Origin: Cryptomeria japonica
Lineage: Eukaryota; Streptophyta; Pinopsida; Cupressales; Cupressaceae
DNA: 64,000 bases
Assembly (NCBI RefSeq): GCF_030272615.1
Contig: NC_081412.1
Location: 26,010,501-26,074,500 of the forward strand
Direction of reading: 5' to 3'
The translations under genes were made by a program, and so were the position numbers. The notes under the pieces were generated by a model. It ran no database searches and was not told the DNA's origin. It was given only the letters and a program-made list of their open reading frames with translations. Below are positions 21,490-33,799 of the stretch, one piece after another (the stretch's first letter is position 1; each line of letters starts with the position of its first letter).

Positions 21490-23905
21490 AACCAATAGAA
21501 GATGAGGTTAGGTATCTCAAACTTTGTGTCTTCATGGGATCCATCAAGTTCATTGTATTTGGACAATTTGACTTGGGGCCCTTTGATTGGTTGAATGATG
21601 ACTGGGATGCCACCTCAACTTGCCTTGCAGATTTGATTAACTTGCCTTGCTCCACTGAATCTTTCACCTTGAAGTCCATCACCTTAGAGTACTAGCAATA
21701 ATTATTGGATTTCCAGAGAAAATTCAAGATTGTAAAACATCCTTTTGTCTTTGTCACTATCTTCCTCCAAGATTGATCCTCGTCAGTCGCATTTGTGATG
21801 TTGTCTCATTTGAATTGTCCCTTAACTGATCCTTGAGTTAAAAAATTTGTCTTGGTGAAGTCCTCTTTTACTTGGTTCCTCATCTTGTGTATATTGAATT
21901 TCTCCGTCCTTGTGCTTCACCCCTTATCCACTTGCAATCAGACCTGCAAAAGAAATAAAATTTGAATTAAAACACTTATGAATTAAAGAAACAATAATTA
22001 ATCCCTTAAAATTAATCATATCCATAAGTGTTTTACTTAAGTCTGGGCCTAATTTTCACCCTCACATGCTTCATATTATCTCTTCAAGCTTTGAAAGGGA
22101 TGAAAATTAGCTTTAATCTTCCCCACATTTCATACTTTAGGTCTTAACTTTACGTCAATCTTTATGATTTCATACTTTTTACCTTTAGTTCCACACGTTT
22201 CAATTCATCTCTCAATATGGATCGCTCCATTTGGTTGTAATCTCTCTTATACATTTGGCATTTAGGTCCTCTTGCTTCACACATTTCAATTCGATGCCCC
22301 TTATCTCCATGTTACATTTAGGTCAAGGCTTAAATTAGGATCTACACACATTGATTTAGGGCTTCCTTCCACATGTCTCAACTTAATACAAGCCTCCCAC
22401 ATAGTACACTTTTTAGGTCCATGCGTTTCATGATTGATTTAGGCCTGCATATTGTGTTTTAAGTCCACAGATTTCATTTGTTTTTATCCATAGTATTCAC
22501 ACGCTTCATGAAGGCAACACATTTTATTTTTAGGACCACATCCACACATCTTAATTTAGGTCTGTGCTTTCAGATTTAGGTCCACAAGTTTGATTTAGGT
22601 CAGTTACTTATCCTACACACTTCAATGCATTACCTTCTTTACACGTTTTGTGAGGACCTATTTCAATTCAACCAAGACCTATCTTGTATCTTGCCACACG
22701 TTTCAGCTTTTTGTATGATATTTTGTGCTTAAGTCTCATTCATAGGGTGGTAAATCACACTTCATTTGTCCCTACTTTTCATTGATCCCTACATAGGTTC
22801 GCACCCCCTGGAGGAAGGGCGTATTTCAAAGGGATAATTTTCGTCTTAAATTGACATTACCTTGGTGGAAAATCGATATATATAGGGACAGATTAGTCCT
22901 TATGAAATTCATTTAGTATTTGATTTCTTCACCAAATGAGTGGAAAACCAATCCCTATATGGACTAAATAGTCCTTATGGGATTCGCGTTACTTTAGCAA
23001 GTTTAATTTCTTGGTGGAAATTTGATATTATAGGGATAAAATCAGTCCATATGAAATTCAATGCTTGCTAGGTACTTGGTCTAGTGGAGATTCAACCTCT
23101 ATAGGGACAAATTAGTCCCTACAAAATTCCTTAATTTTGCAAGCTTTTATCCTTACTTTTAATGCAATCCCCCATATGTAAGTCGATTTTTATGTGCTGA
23201 GTGGAAAATCGATCTGTCTAGGGATTAAAAGATCCCTATTTTTGTCCTTACGAAACTGCTTGCTATCTTTGCAAATTTGTCTATGAGGGGAATTTGATCT
23301 TTAGAGGGACAAATTACTTTTCTATTATCATTCTCTGCTTTAAGTCTCAAGAGTGGAAATTTGATTTCCATAGGGACTTTTTGATCCTTAAATTTATTCC
23401 TTATCCAAATTGTTCAAATTACTTCACTCATTCAATCCCTCAAGTGGAAAATCGATTTTCGTAGGGACTTTTGTAATCCTTGGTTTAAACTCTCTCCCGG
23501 GAGTGGAAAATCGATGGGGATAGGGACTTTTCACTTGTTCATCACAAAGTCCACATCAATCTTGCAATAATTTCATCGTTAAGCTCAAATTTAACGGAAG
23601 AGTGGAGATTCGATCTGCATGAGGACAAATCCAGACAGATTTCGACAACTTAGTTCTCTAAACGAATCCCTTGCAATTTGATTATTTTTCACATCCTTTG
23701 ACGACATTTCTTGCTTCATGACAACTTTTGACAATATTAGCTGATTGACAACTTTAATCTCGATATGACACCTTCTCATAAGCAAAGGTTAAAACCAGGA
23801 AATTATTGCTAAGCTCAAGCAATCTAAGCAGAACATCTACCTAAAAAGCGAAAAAAAGTGGGTGTCCCCATTTGCAATGGGGCAATGTGTGAAAACGTCA
23901 CAACA
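21490..23905 (-). mobile_element. GLE3: truncated GLE member
   Basis: The 5' end is clear: TGTTGTGACG at 23905 with the terminal hairpin at 23866-23882. A stem-loop array (22840-23640) follows. The lower end matches the GATGACTGGGATGCCACCT segment of GLE2 (18165) and GLE5 (56150) at about 21597-21617. The sequence is then lost near the microsatellite, so no 3' end or left TSD is present. It sits in a second copy of LTR-H (23906 onward). No ORF remains. Confidence 0.65.
22840..23640 (-). repeat. GLE3 stem-loop array (TAGGGAC...GTCCCTA)
   Basis: Seven or more units spaced about 75-130 bp share GTGGAAAATCGAT next to a stem-loop. The best are TAGGGAC/GTCCCTA (23102-23108 with 23115-23121) and TAGGGAT/ATCCCTA (23219-23225 with 23232-23238), a compensatory C:G to T:A pair change inside one array. 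Confidence 0.7.
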
Positions 23906-24065
23906 GTCACCTCATATTATATAAAAGGAGTATTTGTACAATATTGATAACATTCGGAAGGATGTATTAATTAATATAATTTCCCCTCAAGCGGGGGATT
24001 AGCATATGCTTCCAATCACTTGTTTCAGATTATTGTTATTTTGCTTCTATTGCGGCTCTGATTTC
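23906..24065 (+). mobile_element. Second copy of the LTR-H 3' region
   Basis: GTCACCTCATATTATATAAA... and CAGATTATTGTTATTTTGCTT match 9536-9577 joined to 13130-13215. This shows the uninterrupted form of the LTR cut by the solo LTR at 9578 and so confirms that insertion. No primer-binding site follows here. Confidence 0.65.
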
Positions 24066-24949
24066 AGCACCCCTTCATTGATCAATGTTTCATATAACAA
24101 TCACATAAGAGAAAATTACAGTTTTTTAGTTATGGCATCCCACAATCACCAATATTAAATGTTTAATATGAAAGGTGTACAACACCCATGCCTACAAAAC
24201 CCCAATTGTATACATTGCATAAGGGGTCGCAATCATGATCAAATCAAAAGATAGTAATTAAGTATTAGAGATCAATTTTATTTAGAAAATAGCTTGTAGC
24301 ATTCCTATTTCCTCAATTGTTCGACTCCTTCCATTTTTGAGCTTTTGTTCTTGCCTATAAAGCATAAATATATTATTGTGAACCCAAAAATGGGCAATGG
24401 GAACAAATGTAATTGGTATTCGTTGTGCATTCAAGTGAGTTCATAGTTCCAATAGACTATGTTTAGGCAATTTGTAAAACTTTAGGTGCTTAGGGAATTT
24501 GCATGAGATCTAAGGGACAAGATAAGTTAGATTCAGTTTTGTTATGTGCACAATAGGCCTAAGAATTTTATTGTCATTGATAGTGGCTAAGCAAGTAATT
24601 TGGCTGACATTTTGCTTGAGTCTTCTTCTAAATTTTGGGTTCTCTAGGGTAAATTTACTTCTTCAACTGTGTGATTGCTTACTATAATGTACTTGCAATT
24701 TATGAGTTAAACATTGCTTAGAGATTCATTAGGATCTGTTGTTGATAAATTGGATTGTGAAATCTACACTGTAGTTTACAAATAATCAGCAATATGCTTG
24801 CATGGTGCATCAAAGATTCTCTCTTTACCTTTAGAAGTTTGTTTGGCCATGGATGTTTGGAGAGGATCTACAAAGGAGTATTCCACTCTTTCATGTCCTT
24901 CTTACTTCCTTCTTGTTATTATGTTTTTAAAGGGATATGTGTGTGTATA
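24066..24949. other. No gene seen
   Basis: AT-rich non-coding DNA of unknown origin, ending in a TG/TA microsatellite-like target (GTGTGTATA) where the next solo LTR inserted. Confidence 0.4.
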
Positions 24950-25203
24950 TGTAATGTCCCTACTAGTTAGAGATCACTTTCCTGCAAAACAAACTGTTAG
25001 AATGCAACAAAATATATATTACTAATCTAATTTGCAATTAAACTTCAATTACTTAATTAATACTAATCTCAATTCTTAAGTAATAAAAAGGATACGAATG
25101 AAGTATTAGGATATGTCCTTAGGCAGTTGTAATGCCCGCCTTCTTGGAATCCATTTTGGTTCTAAGCCTTACCAGGGAAATCGATGGATAATTCGATTCT
25201 TGT

Positions 25204-25415
25204 CTTGGATGTAGCATCTTACATCCAAGCCTACCAAGGAAGGTCGTCATATATGATCAATTCCTACCTTGGATGATATATCTTATCATCCAAGTCTACC
25301 AGAGAGGACCGGCAAGATCCGTCTCTTCTTGGGTGAGCTTCCGACACCCAAGCCTTTAACATATATGCATATGAGTACTCAATATATATTGCCTACCAGG
25401 GATTATCATAATCCC
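25204..25415 (+). repeat. Covarying stem-loop array in solo LTR
   Basis: Four stem-loops: CTTGGATGTA/TACATCCAAG (25204-25229), CTTGGATGATA/TATCATCCAAG (25268-25294), CTTGGGTG/CACCCAAG (25328-25352) and GGGATTAT/ATAATCCC (25399-25415). They are separated by CTACCAGG-like linkers. Arm changes are matched on both sides. Confidence 0.8.
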
Positions 25416-25559
25416 AAATTAGGCTAAGGGGATTTTCTCCCAATAGCCTCCATCACATAGCCAAATTATTGTTATTCATATAACAGTTTATATTTCATTA
25501 TCATTTTTAATTTATAATTTATGCCTGCCTCTACATATTTCTTAATTACTATTATTGAT

Positions 25560-25595
25560 CCTACATACATACATATATCCTACATACATACATAC

Positions 25596-25626
<31 letters not shown>

Positions 25627-25760
25627 GATACACACACGTACATATATTTGTATATATACATGAGACACTATTATGATAAAACTCTATCAAAGAGATTGGT
25701 GTACTATCACATACGACAGATCCATTATAAACATGTGTGTGTGTGTGTGGCACACACGTC
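25560..25760. repeat. CA/TG and ATACATAC microsatellites
   Basis: Runs of (CATA)n, (TG)n and (CA)n, including a (TG)11-like run around 25602-25625 and a second TGTGTGTG run near 25735. Confidence 0.9.
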
Positions 25761-26415
25761 CATACAAATATGTATTCCTGTGGCGTGTAAACTAATCGCT
25801 TACCTTTTTCGCAGTTTGCAGCCTCTCTTCCTCCGTTTCCTCTTATTCCCGTGCCTCCCCTTTGGTCTGCAGGTTGTCTTACTTTATACCCATGGAGGCA
25901 TGGAGGGGAGGGGTTGCGTCCCACCACAAGGTCCCTTCGTGGGAAGGGGTGTGACGGTGGTCGCAGCCCAAGGCTGCAACTCCCGTCCCACCACTTCCCG
26001 CGGGGGGTAATAACGGTGGTGTTAACTCTTTCATTTTTAAAATGAACTTAGCTTATATAATATATCAATACCATTTAATAATTAACATGATTTAATAATT
26101 CATTTCTTCATCATTTAAATTATTAAATATATTAACATTATTTAATAATTTATTTCCTCATTTAATATATTAACATTATTTTAATAATTGATTTCTTCAT
26201 TTTATATATTTCTACTGAACTCAATAATATATGCTATTATCATTATTGGTGTATTCTTCACCCTTTGCATAAATTTATTTAATTATTATTAATAACTTCA
26301 TACATTTATTGCAGGTAATAATCCTAGTAGGGTTTATGAATGCAAAAATAAAGAGTAGATTTCTATGATACCGAGGTAAGATTTACCTCATGTGATACAA
26401 TAGAGGGTTATCACA

Positions 26416-27890
26416 GTATACACACATACACATACACATACATATGTATATGTATGTGTAACTATATATGTGGGTGTGCATATATATACATACATATAAA
26501 TGTAAGGGAGGGAAAATTAGCAATAGAAATATATATGTGTATTATTACAACCAGTTGCACATGCATGCTACTAAAGATAATAATCAAGAACCAAACTACA
26601 TCCCAAGCATCTAAGCAGGTTAAACATCAACATAAAGCTAACAACTTTTTAGTGTAGGCTTCCTTGTATGTACTGCAGATCATAAATGTCACTATATTAG
26701 ATGATTGCGAAAACACATTCATTTGGTGGTGTTGAGGCTTGCTAACATTTTTTCCAGTTGGGAATTCAAATGGCAATAGTATTGTCCATCAGAAGAGTAA
26801 TAACAAGAAGTAAGTGGGAGAAAAGGAGAAAAGAGAACCCTAGGTGTGAGATAACCTAGGATAAACTAAATTCTTTCTATTATATCTATTAACATAAACC
26901 AGATTTGAACATGAAAGTACAAAATTGCAAGTACAAAAATCTGACCTACACTAACAAATTTAGAAGTGTTGGGAAATGGTGAATGCATGTCATAAAACTG
27001 GAAATGATTATTGAAAAGGAAAGGAAAGTAGAAAAGATGTGCACACTTAATAAATGTTAGATCCAGAACTCGAAATGACTTTGGAGGATTTGGAGAAAGC
27101 TCTACTGTAAATTTGGAATCTACTGAGCAACTTTCTGGCTGCAGCAATGCAAGGGTGTTGAAGCAGTGAGTGATGGGTATTGTGGTCCTTCCTAAGCACT
27201 AGTGACTTTTTCTCTAATAAATTTGCAACTTTCTCAAGTTGCTCACCTTTGTTTGTCATGTTTCCACTTGGTCACATTCACTTTGGAAGCCTCAGAAAAC
27301 TAAGTTGAAGCATTGGGTACATGAGGGAAAGGTTGTGCCATCTAGGAGAGCGTCTCAATCAATCCACTATTTGGTATGTTTCACTTTCAACCCAATAGTA
27401 AAACTATTATGGAAAAAGATTGTGTGCAGACCTAGGTGGCTTAGTGATGGTAGTGTGTGAACAACAATGGTGAAAATACGAATAAATCTCTGGAGGTAAT
27501 TCTATGACAAGTGGTGTGTGATTGTGATGATGCGAAGAGAGTGATAAAAAAGGATGTGCAAAAGGGGTAAAGGTTTCAGACACAAAGAAGATGGCAATGG
27601 AGGGTTTATACAAACTTGGAATGGTTGTGAGGAGGAAACTTAAGGCTTCCAAATGGAAGGATAGGGAAACAAATATGATGGATGGAAAGAGAGGGAGTGT
27701 AACTATACGAATTCCATGGGTGATGCTCAAAGCTCATTCTACCAATCTTCAAATCTACAAATCTTTAATATTTTACATTCTAGCTCTAGTGTTCTTTGCA
27801 AGTTTCCCTGTTGTTGATGGAAGGAATGGAGTTCATACCATTCTCAAATTGTCTCATTGTCTAATAGAGGAAAAGACTTGGCTTAAATAT
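26416..27890. other. Microsatellite and non-coding DNA
   Basis: 26416-26510 is a CA/TA-rich microsatellite continuing the target of the previous LTR. The rest has several 70-110-codon open frames on both strands without recognisable domains, and I do not call them genes. Confidence 0.4.
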
Positions 27891-28918
27891 TATCATGTCC
27901 CCTTTTAAAAAATAGTAAGTTCAGATTGATTATTAGCCCATTTTATTTTCCCATGAATTAATAGTAAATTATAGGGAAAATAATTTATTTAATATTTAAT
28001 TTAGTCCTGATATTTCATATTTTATGGGACAATTAAATATTAAATTTAAGATTATCAGCAAGTGGGGAAGTTGGAAATCTCCAGGTGCATTTGGCATCTA
28101 TTTCAGATTTATATGGAGCATCTTTTATGACAATTGTCATTCAATATTTTCAGCTAATGATTAACGAGTGATCTTATTATTTTTTATTAAATTTTCCCTA
28201 CAAAACGGGGCATGGGATTTTGGGCACCCAAGTTTAGCTTGCAGCATATAAAACTTGAAAAATATTTCATTTGGGATCATCATCTTATGCCAATTAATCT
28301 TCTGGAACACTTTGTGTTCAAGTTTTTTCTATGGAGGAAAACCCATAGGAAATTGCAATCAGTAGACGAAAAACCCAATGGTTGTTAGAATCAAAGGACA
28401 AAAACTCTTTGGTTCTTGAGATCATTCTCATTCAGGGATTGCATATGAGCCTCACAGATTTGCAAGACATTTCAGTTATTCAATGTGTGTTTGTTTGTTG
28501 TAGGTTGCAGGTGAAGTATGTGTAATTGGAGTGCAGTGTTTGTGTCAATTTGTTGTTGTGTTGTTTGCTGCTATAGGATTCCTTGCTGCAATTCTTTTTG
28601 TTATTCCTGATCCTTTCCAAGAGCTAGGAATATCAAACTTTGTTGTGGAGAAGATCGGAGGGTTTTTAATGTTTTGTTGGCAGTGTGTCTCTGACAGGGT
28701 GTGAATCAAGCATTGATATTGTAATGACTTTCACATCTTATGCTGTAAAAATCATAATTATATCAGTATAAAAGTTGCATGAGTTTCTGGTTTGATTTGT
28801 GTAAGTTTGGGTGTTGACTAGCTAGTTTTATTGGTGTTGTTTGGTGTAGTTTGATGAGGTTTGTTGTTTATGTTCAGATCTTTTATTACCGTTGAAAAAT
28901 CTGATTTAGGGCATTACA
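27891..28918 (+). mobile_element. Solo LTR, TGTAATGTCCC family, 1.03 kb
   Basis: Starts TATCATGTCCCC (degenerate TGTAATGTCCCC) and ends GGGCATTACA; perfect TSD AATAT at 27886-27890 and 28919-28923. No coding region. Confidence 0.7.
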
Positions 28919-29227
28919 AATATAAACCCTTATTAGGTTTTTAGTCAAGTGACTGAAAAAAAACGTGGAAACAATTGGGGTACAAAGTGTTAAGTTTAAT
29001 GATCAGATTAGATAGAAGATAATTCAATCAATAATGCACAGCATGTACCCTGGGAAAACCTTCCAACTTGAAGGTGAAAAACCCAGCAACAAATGTCCTT
29101 TATTATATTAGACAAGATATCAAGATGTCTTATACAAAATCCGCTTCACTCCTTGAAGCTAGATGAAAGATGCAATTCTCATTAAATGAAATGCACTCTG
29201 CTGTGTGTGTCTATCCTTCTAAGATGA

Positions 29228-29335
29228 TTCACGAACTGCTGAATGTATGATGCGAACTGCTGTGAGTATACAAACTGCTATGAATGGTATTCGATCTGCT
29301 GTAGATGGTTATCGAACTGCTGAAGGTGTATATTC
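29228..29335. repeat. CGAACTGCTG minisatellite
   Basis: About five degenerate 22-24-bp units with ATCGAACTGCTG(T/A)A-like cores. Confidence 0.7.
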
Positions 29336-29580
29336 GATTCAATGCCTTTGGAGAAAGAGAGAACCGATCTATATGTACCCATACATGGGTGTCTTCAAGC
29401 AACACGTTCATTCCAAGCAAAACGTCTTCTTATCAAAAGTCAGCTCTACTCCAATCGATGTGACTTTCTCCAAGGGTGGCAGGTTATATAATTAGTTATG
29501 TTTTATTAACAAACCACTTCATTAAATTGCCAATATAAAATATGAAAGTCGGCAAGAAATATATTATTTAAATCGGTGTA

Positions 29581-29620
29581 CATAAATGTCTAAGGCCGAT
29601 AGGCCACTTAGACATTTATG
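29581..29620. other. Perfect 14-bp-arm hairpin
   Basis: CATAAATGTCTAAG (29581-29594) and CTTAGACATTTATG (29607-29620) are exact inverted repeats. The 12-nt centre, GCCGATAGGCCA, can itself pair GCC with GGC. Confidence 0.85.
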
Positions 29621-29922
29621 TCGGCCTGAAGGAATCCGACTGAAGCTATATAACACTAACACAAAGGGGACAAGAAAACTCATTTGTTTCTTTCTAAAGG
29701 GGGGCATTGGTGATCCTATAAGCTCAGCAACTCAAAGTTTCCAAGGTGATCTAAGTTGGGTTCCAATGATTTAGACTCTTTGCAACATCATTCTATGATC
29801 ACTAAGTTGTTCAAGAACAAATAAAAGTGGTCCAAAAACAAGCTAGGGGAATGGACGTTAAAGTGAGTGCAGAAACATAAGGTGGATATTGTGAAATATG
29901 CGATTTCCAATCTTACAACAAT

Positions 29923-31222
29923 ATTCTTGAAAGTTGAAACAACAATAAAGTAGTATCGTGTCTAAAACTTCCTCAATATTTTGTTTACCTACAAAGTACT
30001 TATCCCATTTTACACATTAAGCATGGCACATGGATATGATCCTTTAACACAAATGACTGGATATCTCTTTGTTGTTTGAAAAGTATTGCCAAATCTAATA
30101 GATTAAATGTCATAAAAAAAATAAAGCTTTTTGTTTGTGGAGGTGCATGTACAAACGTACAATAAATTTGCATTGTCATTAAACCAAGAGAACATAAAAT
30201 ACATAAACAAGGATTTCACTATACTACAAAGGGGATGATACCATGAAATTCATATTAATTACCTTAAAGATATACATAGATTGAATGATCGTTGGCCTCT
30301 TGTAAGACAGTGATGCAAGTGCATTTGCAAGTTTTGCTGAACAGCAAAACTTGGAAAATACTGGGTCCAACTCATGTAAAGCTGAAAATCAGACATCAGA
30401 ATTTATCATCATGCTTCAATTAACAAATCAATTCTGATAACTTGGAACTTCTAAACCATGAAATAATTGGAAAACTTCAGATGCAATGTGAGTTTTTGAC
30501 ATTGAAAGTTTTACCTCAATTTAAATGATTCCACAACAAAAATCAAGAATTTATAGGATTCAGGGCCATTGTTTGTGATCAACAAGGAAATGATGTGTAT
30601 GCGGAAACATTATTAAAAGGCGACATACCATGACCAACTTTGTTTACTGACAGCTCCTTGGGCTGCTTAAGTTTGCCATCGTTGTCAAATGCCCTCTCTG
30701 CTAAACATGTTAATGGAAACTTAGTAAACTAATACTAAACAACAAATACTAGATATATGTCTATAGTGCCTTGTAGAACCAACAAAGCTAAGAGATCAAA
30801 AGAAAACAAGATAAATTCAGAACAAATGCAAAGATGACAAAATTTAAACAAGCGGATATGAACTAAGACATATCTTCACTAACTTTCCCCAAAGAATTGT
30901 ATAAACCACCAGACCATTTAGTATATGTTAGTTTCACAAGTCCACACTTTCTATCTTGTATGCAATGGGTATCTACTTCCAGCCCCAACAAAATTTAAAT
31001 TATATATTCCTACACAAGTAGATCATTTTTCTACTCATAGCATCTGCAAAAAGAAATTCCAATGTAGACGAACTGATAAAAACAGATGGATACGGATAAA
31101 CTTTGGTAAGATTAATATTTTTACTTTAGCGTCTATGGGCTCTGAAATTGTGAGAGAACTCTAAATTGGTTCTACCTTGGATCACAAGATATCTACATTT
31201 ATTTGAACTTTACATGAATCGT
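29923..31222. other. No gene seen
   Basis: AT-rich, no ORF above 80 codons with recognisable content, no repeat identified. Confidence 0.4.
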
Positions 31223-31918
31223 TGTAATGTCCCCTTTTGGGATATTCTTATATCTTGCCCTAAGAAAATCTCAGTTTCAATTAAAATACAAAATGCAATA
31301 TAGTTAGAATTATAACTTTTGCCAATTAAAATGTTTTTAGCAAGATAAATCCTGGTTTAGGTCCTGCAATCATGTTAGACAACATTTGAAATATATATCA
31401 TAAGACCAATTATTTCTATAACGGTTAGGGATCCAACAACATATAAATGCATACATATTAATAATCATCTTAATCTATTTAGAATTTTAGATAATTCATG
31501 TAATAACTATTTAAACTTTAGAAACCAAAGCATCTATAGTCTATTTGCCATAATCACCATAAGAGGGGTTGGAGAAGAAGCACAACAAGGCACCCAACAT
31601 TCACCACAATATCCATCCAACATGAGGTGAGCTACTTAGAAGGGGAACCTGTACCTGCTCTCCCAATCATGGCTCCACAATAAGGTGCCCAGAATGTTCA
31701 TCACAACTAAGCCCAAGGGCGTGGAGCATCCAATCAAGACAACTCAACCCCTTGGCCTCAAGTGGCAAGAACTCTTGTCCATCCAACATGAGGTGGGCCA
31801 CTTAGAAGGGGAACCCATACCTACTCTCCTTATTGAGATTCCTCTCTAATCCTTACATGATGGCTTACAGGAGACTCAATTGAATAAATAAATAATTATA
31901 TAGATTAACTATTTTATA
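31223..31918 (+). mobile_element. LTR fragment, TGTAATGTCCCC family
   Basis: Starts TGTAATGTCCCCTTTT as the other family members do. Its 3' end and TSD partner (left flank ATCGT) were not found. A roughly 168-bp-period repeat of CCATCCAACATGAGGTG...CTTAGAAGGGGAACC occurs at about 31613 and 31781. It is probably cut by the LINE-type insertion that follows. Confidence 0.5.
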
Positions 31919-31924
31919 GAACAT

Positions 31925-33405
31925 CCACATGATAATGAGAGCGATGAAGCCGTTGCAGGACACTTCTACGGCTAGGGCTCCGCAAGGATGGAGTTTTTCT
32001 GCAGGTGGATTTCTATGTGGTGGGCGTGATTCGTTGCTACGGGATGCTTTTGCGGTTAGAGCTCCGCAAGGATGGAGGTTTTCTGCGGATGGGTTTCCAT
32101 GTGGTGGGCATGTTTCTTGGGCTTTTGTGGTGTGTCAAGGTAACATGCTAGAGCAAGTTGTTGCTCCCGAGCGAGGATGGAAGGATCAAGGCATCTTCAA
32201 CGATGTGGGCAGGGGTAGAGATGCGGAGCAAAAAGGTCAAGAGCTATGGCCCCCTAGCGGGTTTAGAGCAAGAGAAGGGTGCTCAAAATGGAGTGGGAAG
32301 GGTTTGGAGCAGGATTAAAGGCCCGGTCTTTTGGCAGGGTTTTGTTAAAAGGGCAATGATTCAATGAATAGTGAGCCTCCCATAGCCAAACCTATCATTG
32401 TGAGTCTGCCAAAGGAGGTGGGGAAAGAAGTGGAACATAATGAAAGGGTTTTCTTAGGCTTGGGGCTTATTGGGCACTTTAGAGGGCTTTGGCCGAGCTC
32501 AAGTGATCTTCACAAATGGATCTTGGCTCATTGGGAACCTATTTTGGAAGGCTGTGTTCAAATTTAACCTCATGCTCAAGGGTTTTTTTTGTTGTTTTTG
32601 AAAATGAGGACAGGAGTAAGATCCTTTGCGACAGTCAGTGGTATTGGGAGGACAATCATCTTGGACTTTGAAGGAGTTGCATTCAGATGTAGGAGATGCT
32701 TCAAAATAGGCCATACTGCTGCCCTTTGTGATAGGCGTAGAGTGGAGAGATCAGCTACTTCATGGAAAGAAGTGACCCCTCTTCATTATACGGTGTAGAA
32801 AGTGGATGAGAAGCACAGAATCTCTCAGGTCTTGAGTGAAGAGATTAGAAATAGTGAAGAGGAGATGGAGACCACAGAGAGCTCTAGTTCATCGGAGTGC
32901 TTGGAGATTAATAAAGCGAAATCAAGAGTTTCTGGGGCTGTGGTGAAGGATGGTGGCAATATTGATAGTTGTGCTGATAAGGCAGGTAGAGACAGCCCTC
33001 AGAAGTTGGGGGCTATTTCTTGTTCGCAGAAGGGGTGCAGCAATGCAACGGAGACTAATGGGGAACTACTATGTTTGCAAAGTGCAAAGGTGAGGGGGAA
33101 GGATATGTTGGGAGATTCCAATTTGAAGCTGCTGAAAGATGCGGGGGGGGAGGGAGGATGGACAAAGGTTAAAAGGAAGAAAGAAAAGAGAGCAAAGGAA
33201 GAAGGTTTCAGTATGATTCTTCGCCCTTATGAGAAGGGTAGAGTCGAGTCAGTAATGTAACTATTGACCTACTTTGTGGTCAAACACCTCTATGTGTTTT
33301 TAATTTGGGGAGGCGGCTCCCTGGATCTAGCCCCACCTGGTTTGGGCCAGTTCAAAAACCCGATCTCTTAATAAAATCAACAGTTATTACTGACCCAAAA
33401 AAAAC
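31925..33405 (+). mobile_element. ORF1-only LINE-type element with poly(A)
   Basis: Coding relics on the plus strand end in a 3' UTR-like stretch (33261-33390) and a short poly(A) at 33397-33404. There is no endonuclease or reverse transcriptase. The protein resembles ORF1 of plant L1-like LINEs, with a DUF4283-like N-terminal domain then a zinc knuckle. A truncated or non-autonomous LINE derivative is the best reading. The TSD was not established. Confidence 0.55.
32364..33260 (+). pseudogene. LINE ORF1-like protein (DUF4283 plus CCHC knuckle)
   Basis: VFLGLGLIGHFRGLWPSS and the following HKWILAHWEP fit a DUF4283-like fold. After a stop and frameshift near 32565-32600 the frame continues through VVFENEDRSKILC and WYWED to CRRCFKIGHTAALC (about 32691-32732), a CX2CX4HX4C zinc knuckle. 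After a further stop near 32800 comes a Glu/Ser-rich and then Lys-rich tail (KVKRKKEKRAKEEG) ending at 33260. Such proteins bind LINE RNA. The breaks make this copy nonfunctional. Confidence 0.55.
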
Positions 33406-33799
33406 TTTTTTCATTTTAACTATAACAAAATATTGAAGGATTATATGTCAAATATCATCATTATATTGCATACCACAAAATGATTAGGACACGAGACTGC
33501 TGTATTTTTTAATGCTAAAGCCTATATCAAAACTGATCTCCTTTGATGAGTACTAATTAAATATAATGATTTCTGATCCTGCTCTGTGTAATGTATATAA
33601 ATGTATATCCAAATCTGCTCTGATATGCTATATCTCCCTAATGCCAGTCCATCCACTCTTATTATTATTCTTTTATATGCTTATGCCACTTGAGGAAGGG
33701 GTGTAATTCTATTAAGGGAGGGGTTCCTTCTCAACATACATGTCTTCTAGTTAAGACTCTTTAATACATGATTGCTGCCATCATAATCTCAAGCACTGT
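33406..33799. other. Remnant flank, no gene
   Basis: Non-coding AT-rich DNA, possibly the rest of an LTR. ACTGT (33795-33799) is the left TSD of the gag-protease element. Confidence 0.4.

Larger units (their letters stand above)
24950..26415 (+). mobile_element. Solo LTR, TGTAATGTCCC family, 1.47 kb
   Basis: Starts TGTAATGTCCC and ends GGGTTATCACA; perfect TSD GTATA at 24945-24949 and 26416-26420. It contains a stem-loop array (25204-25415), CA/TG microsatellites (25560-25760) and a GC-rich island (25899-26010). No coding sequence; the open frames over the microsatellite and GC island are incidental. Confidence 0.8.
28976..29917 (-). mobile_element. Solo LTR, 0.94 kb
   Basis: Plus-strand ends TGGGGTACAAAG and ...AATCTTACA; perfect TSD ACAAT at 28971-28975 and 29918-29922. 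The minus-strand start TGTAAGATTGGAAATCGCAT resembles the solo LTR at 45806-46647, and both share a GCTAGGGGAATGGAC segment near that end. It includes a minisatellite and a strong hairpin. Confidence 0.75.

Noticed and set aside
21041-21495. Two open frames of about 140 codons on opposite strands
   Set aside because: They are translations of the GAT/GAC microsatellite (Met/Thr and Ile/Val runs) with no non-repeat content.
25555-26045. 151-codon and 64-codon frames
   Set aside because: They run through CA/TG microsatellite and a GC-rich island inside a solo LTR and show no domain.
27407-27908. Overlapping frames of about 105 codons on both strands
   Set aside because: No recognisable motif, no supporting context, and the plus-strand frame runs into a solo LTR.
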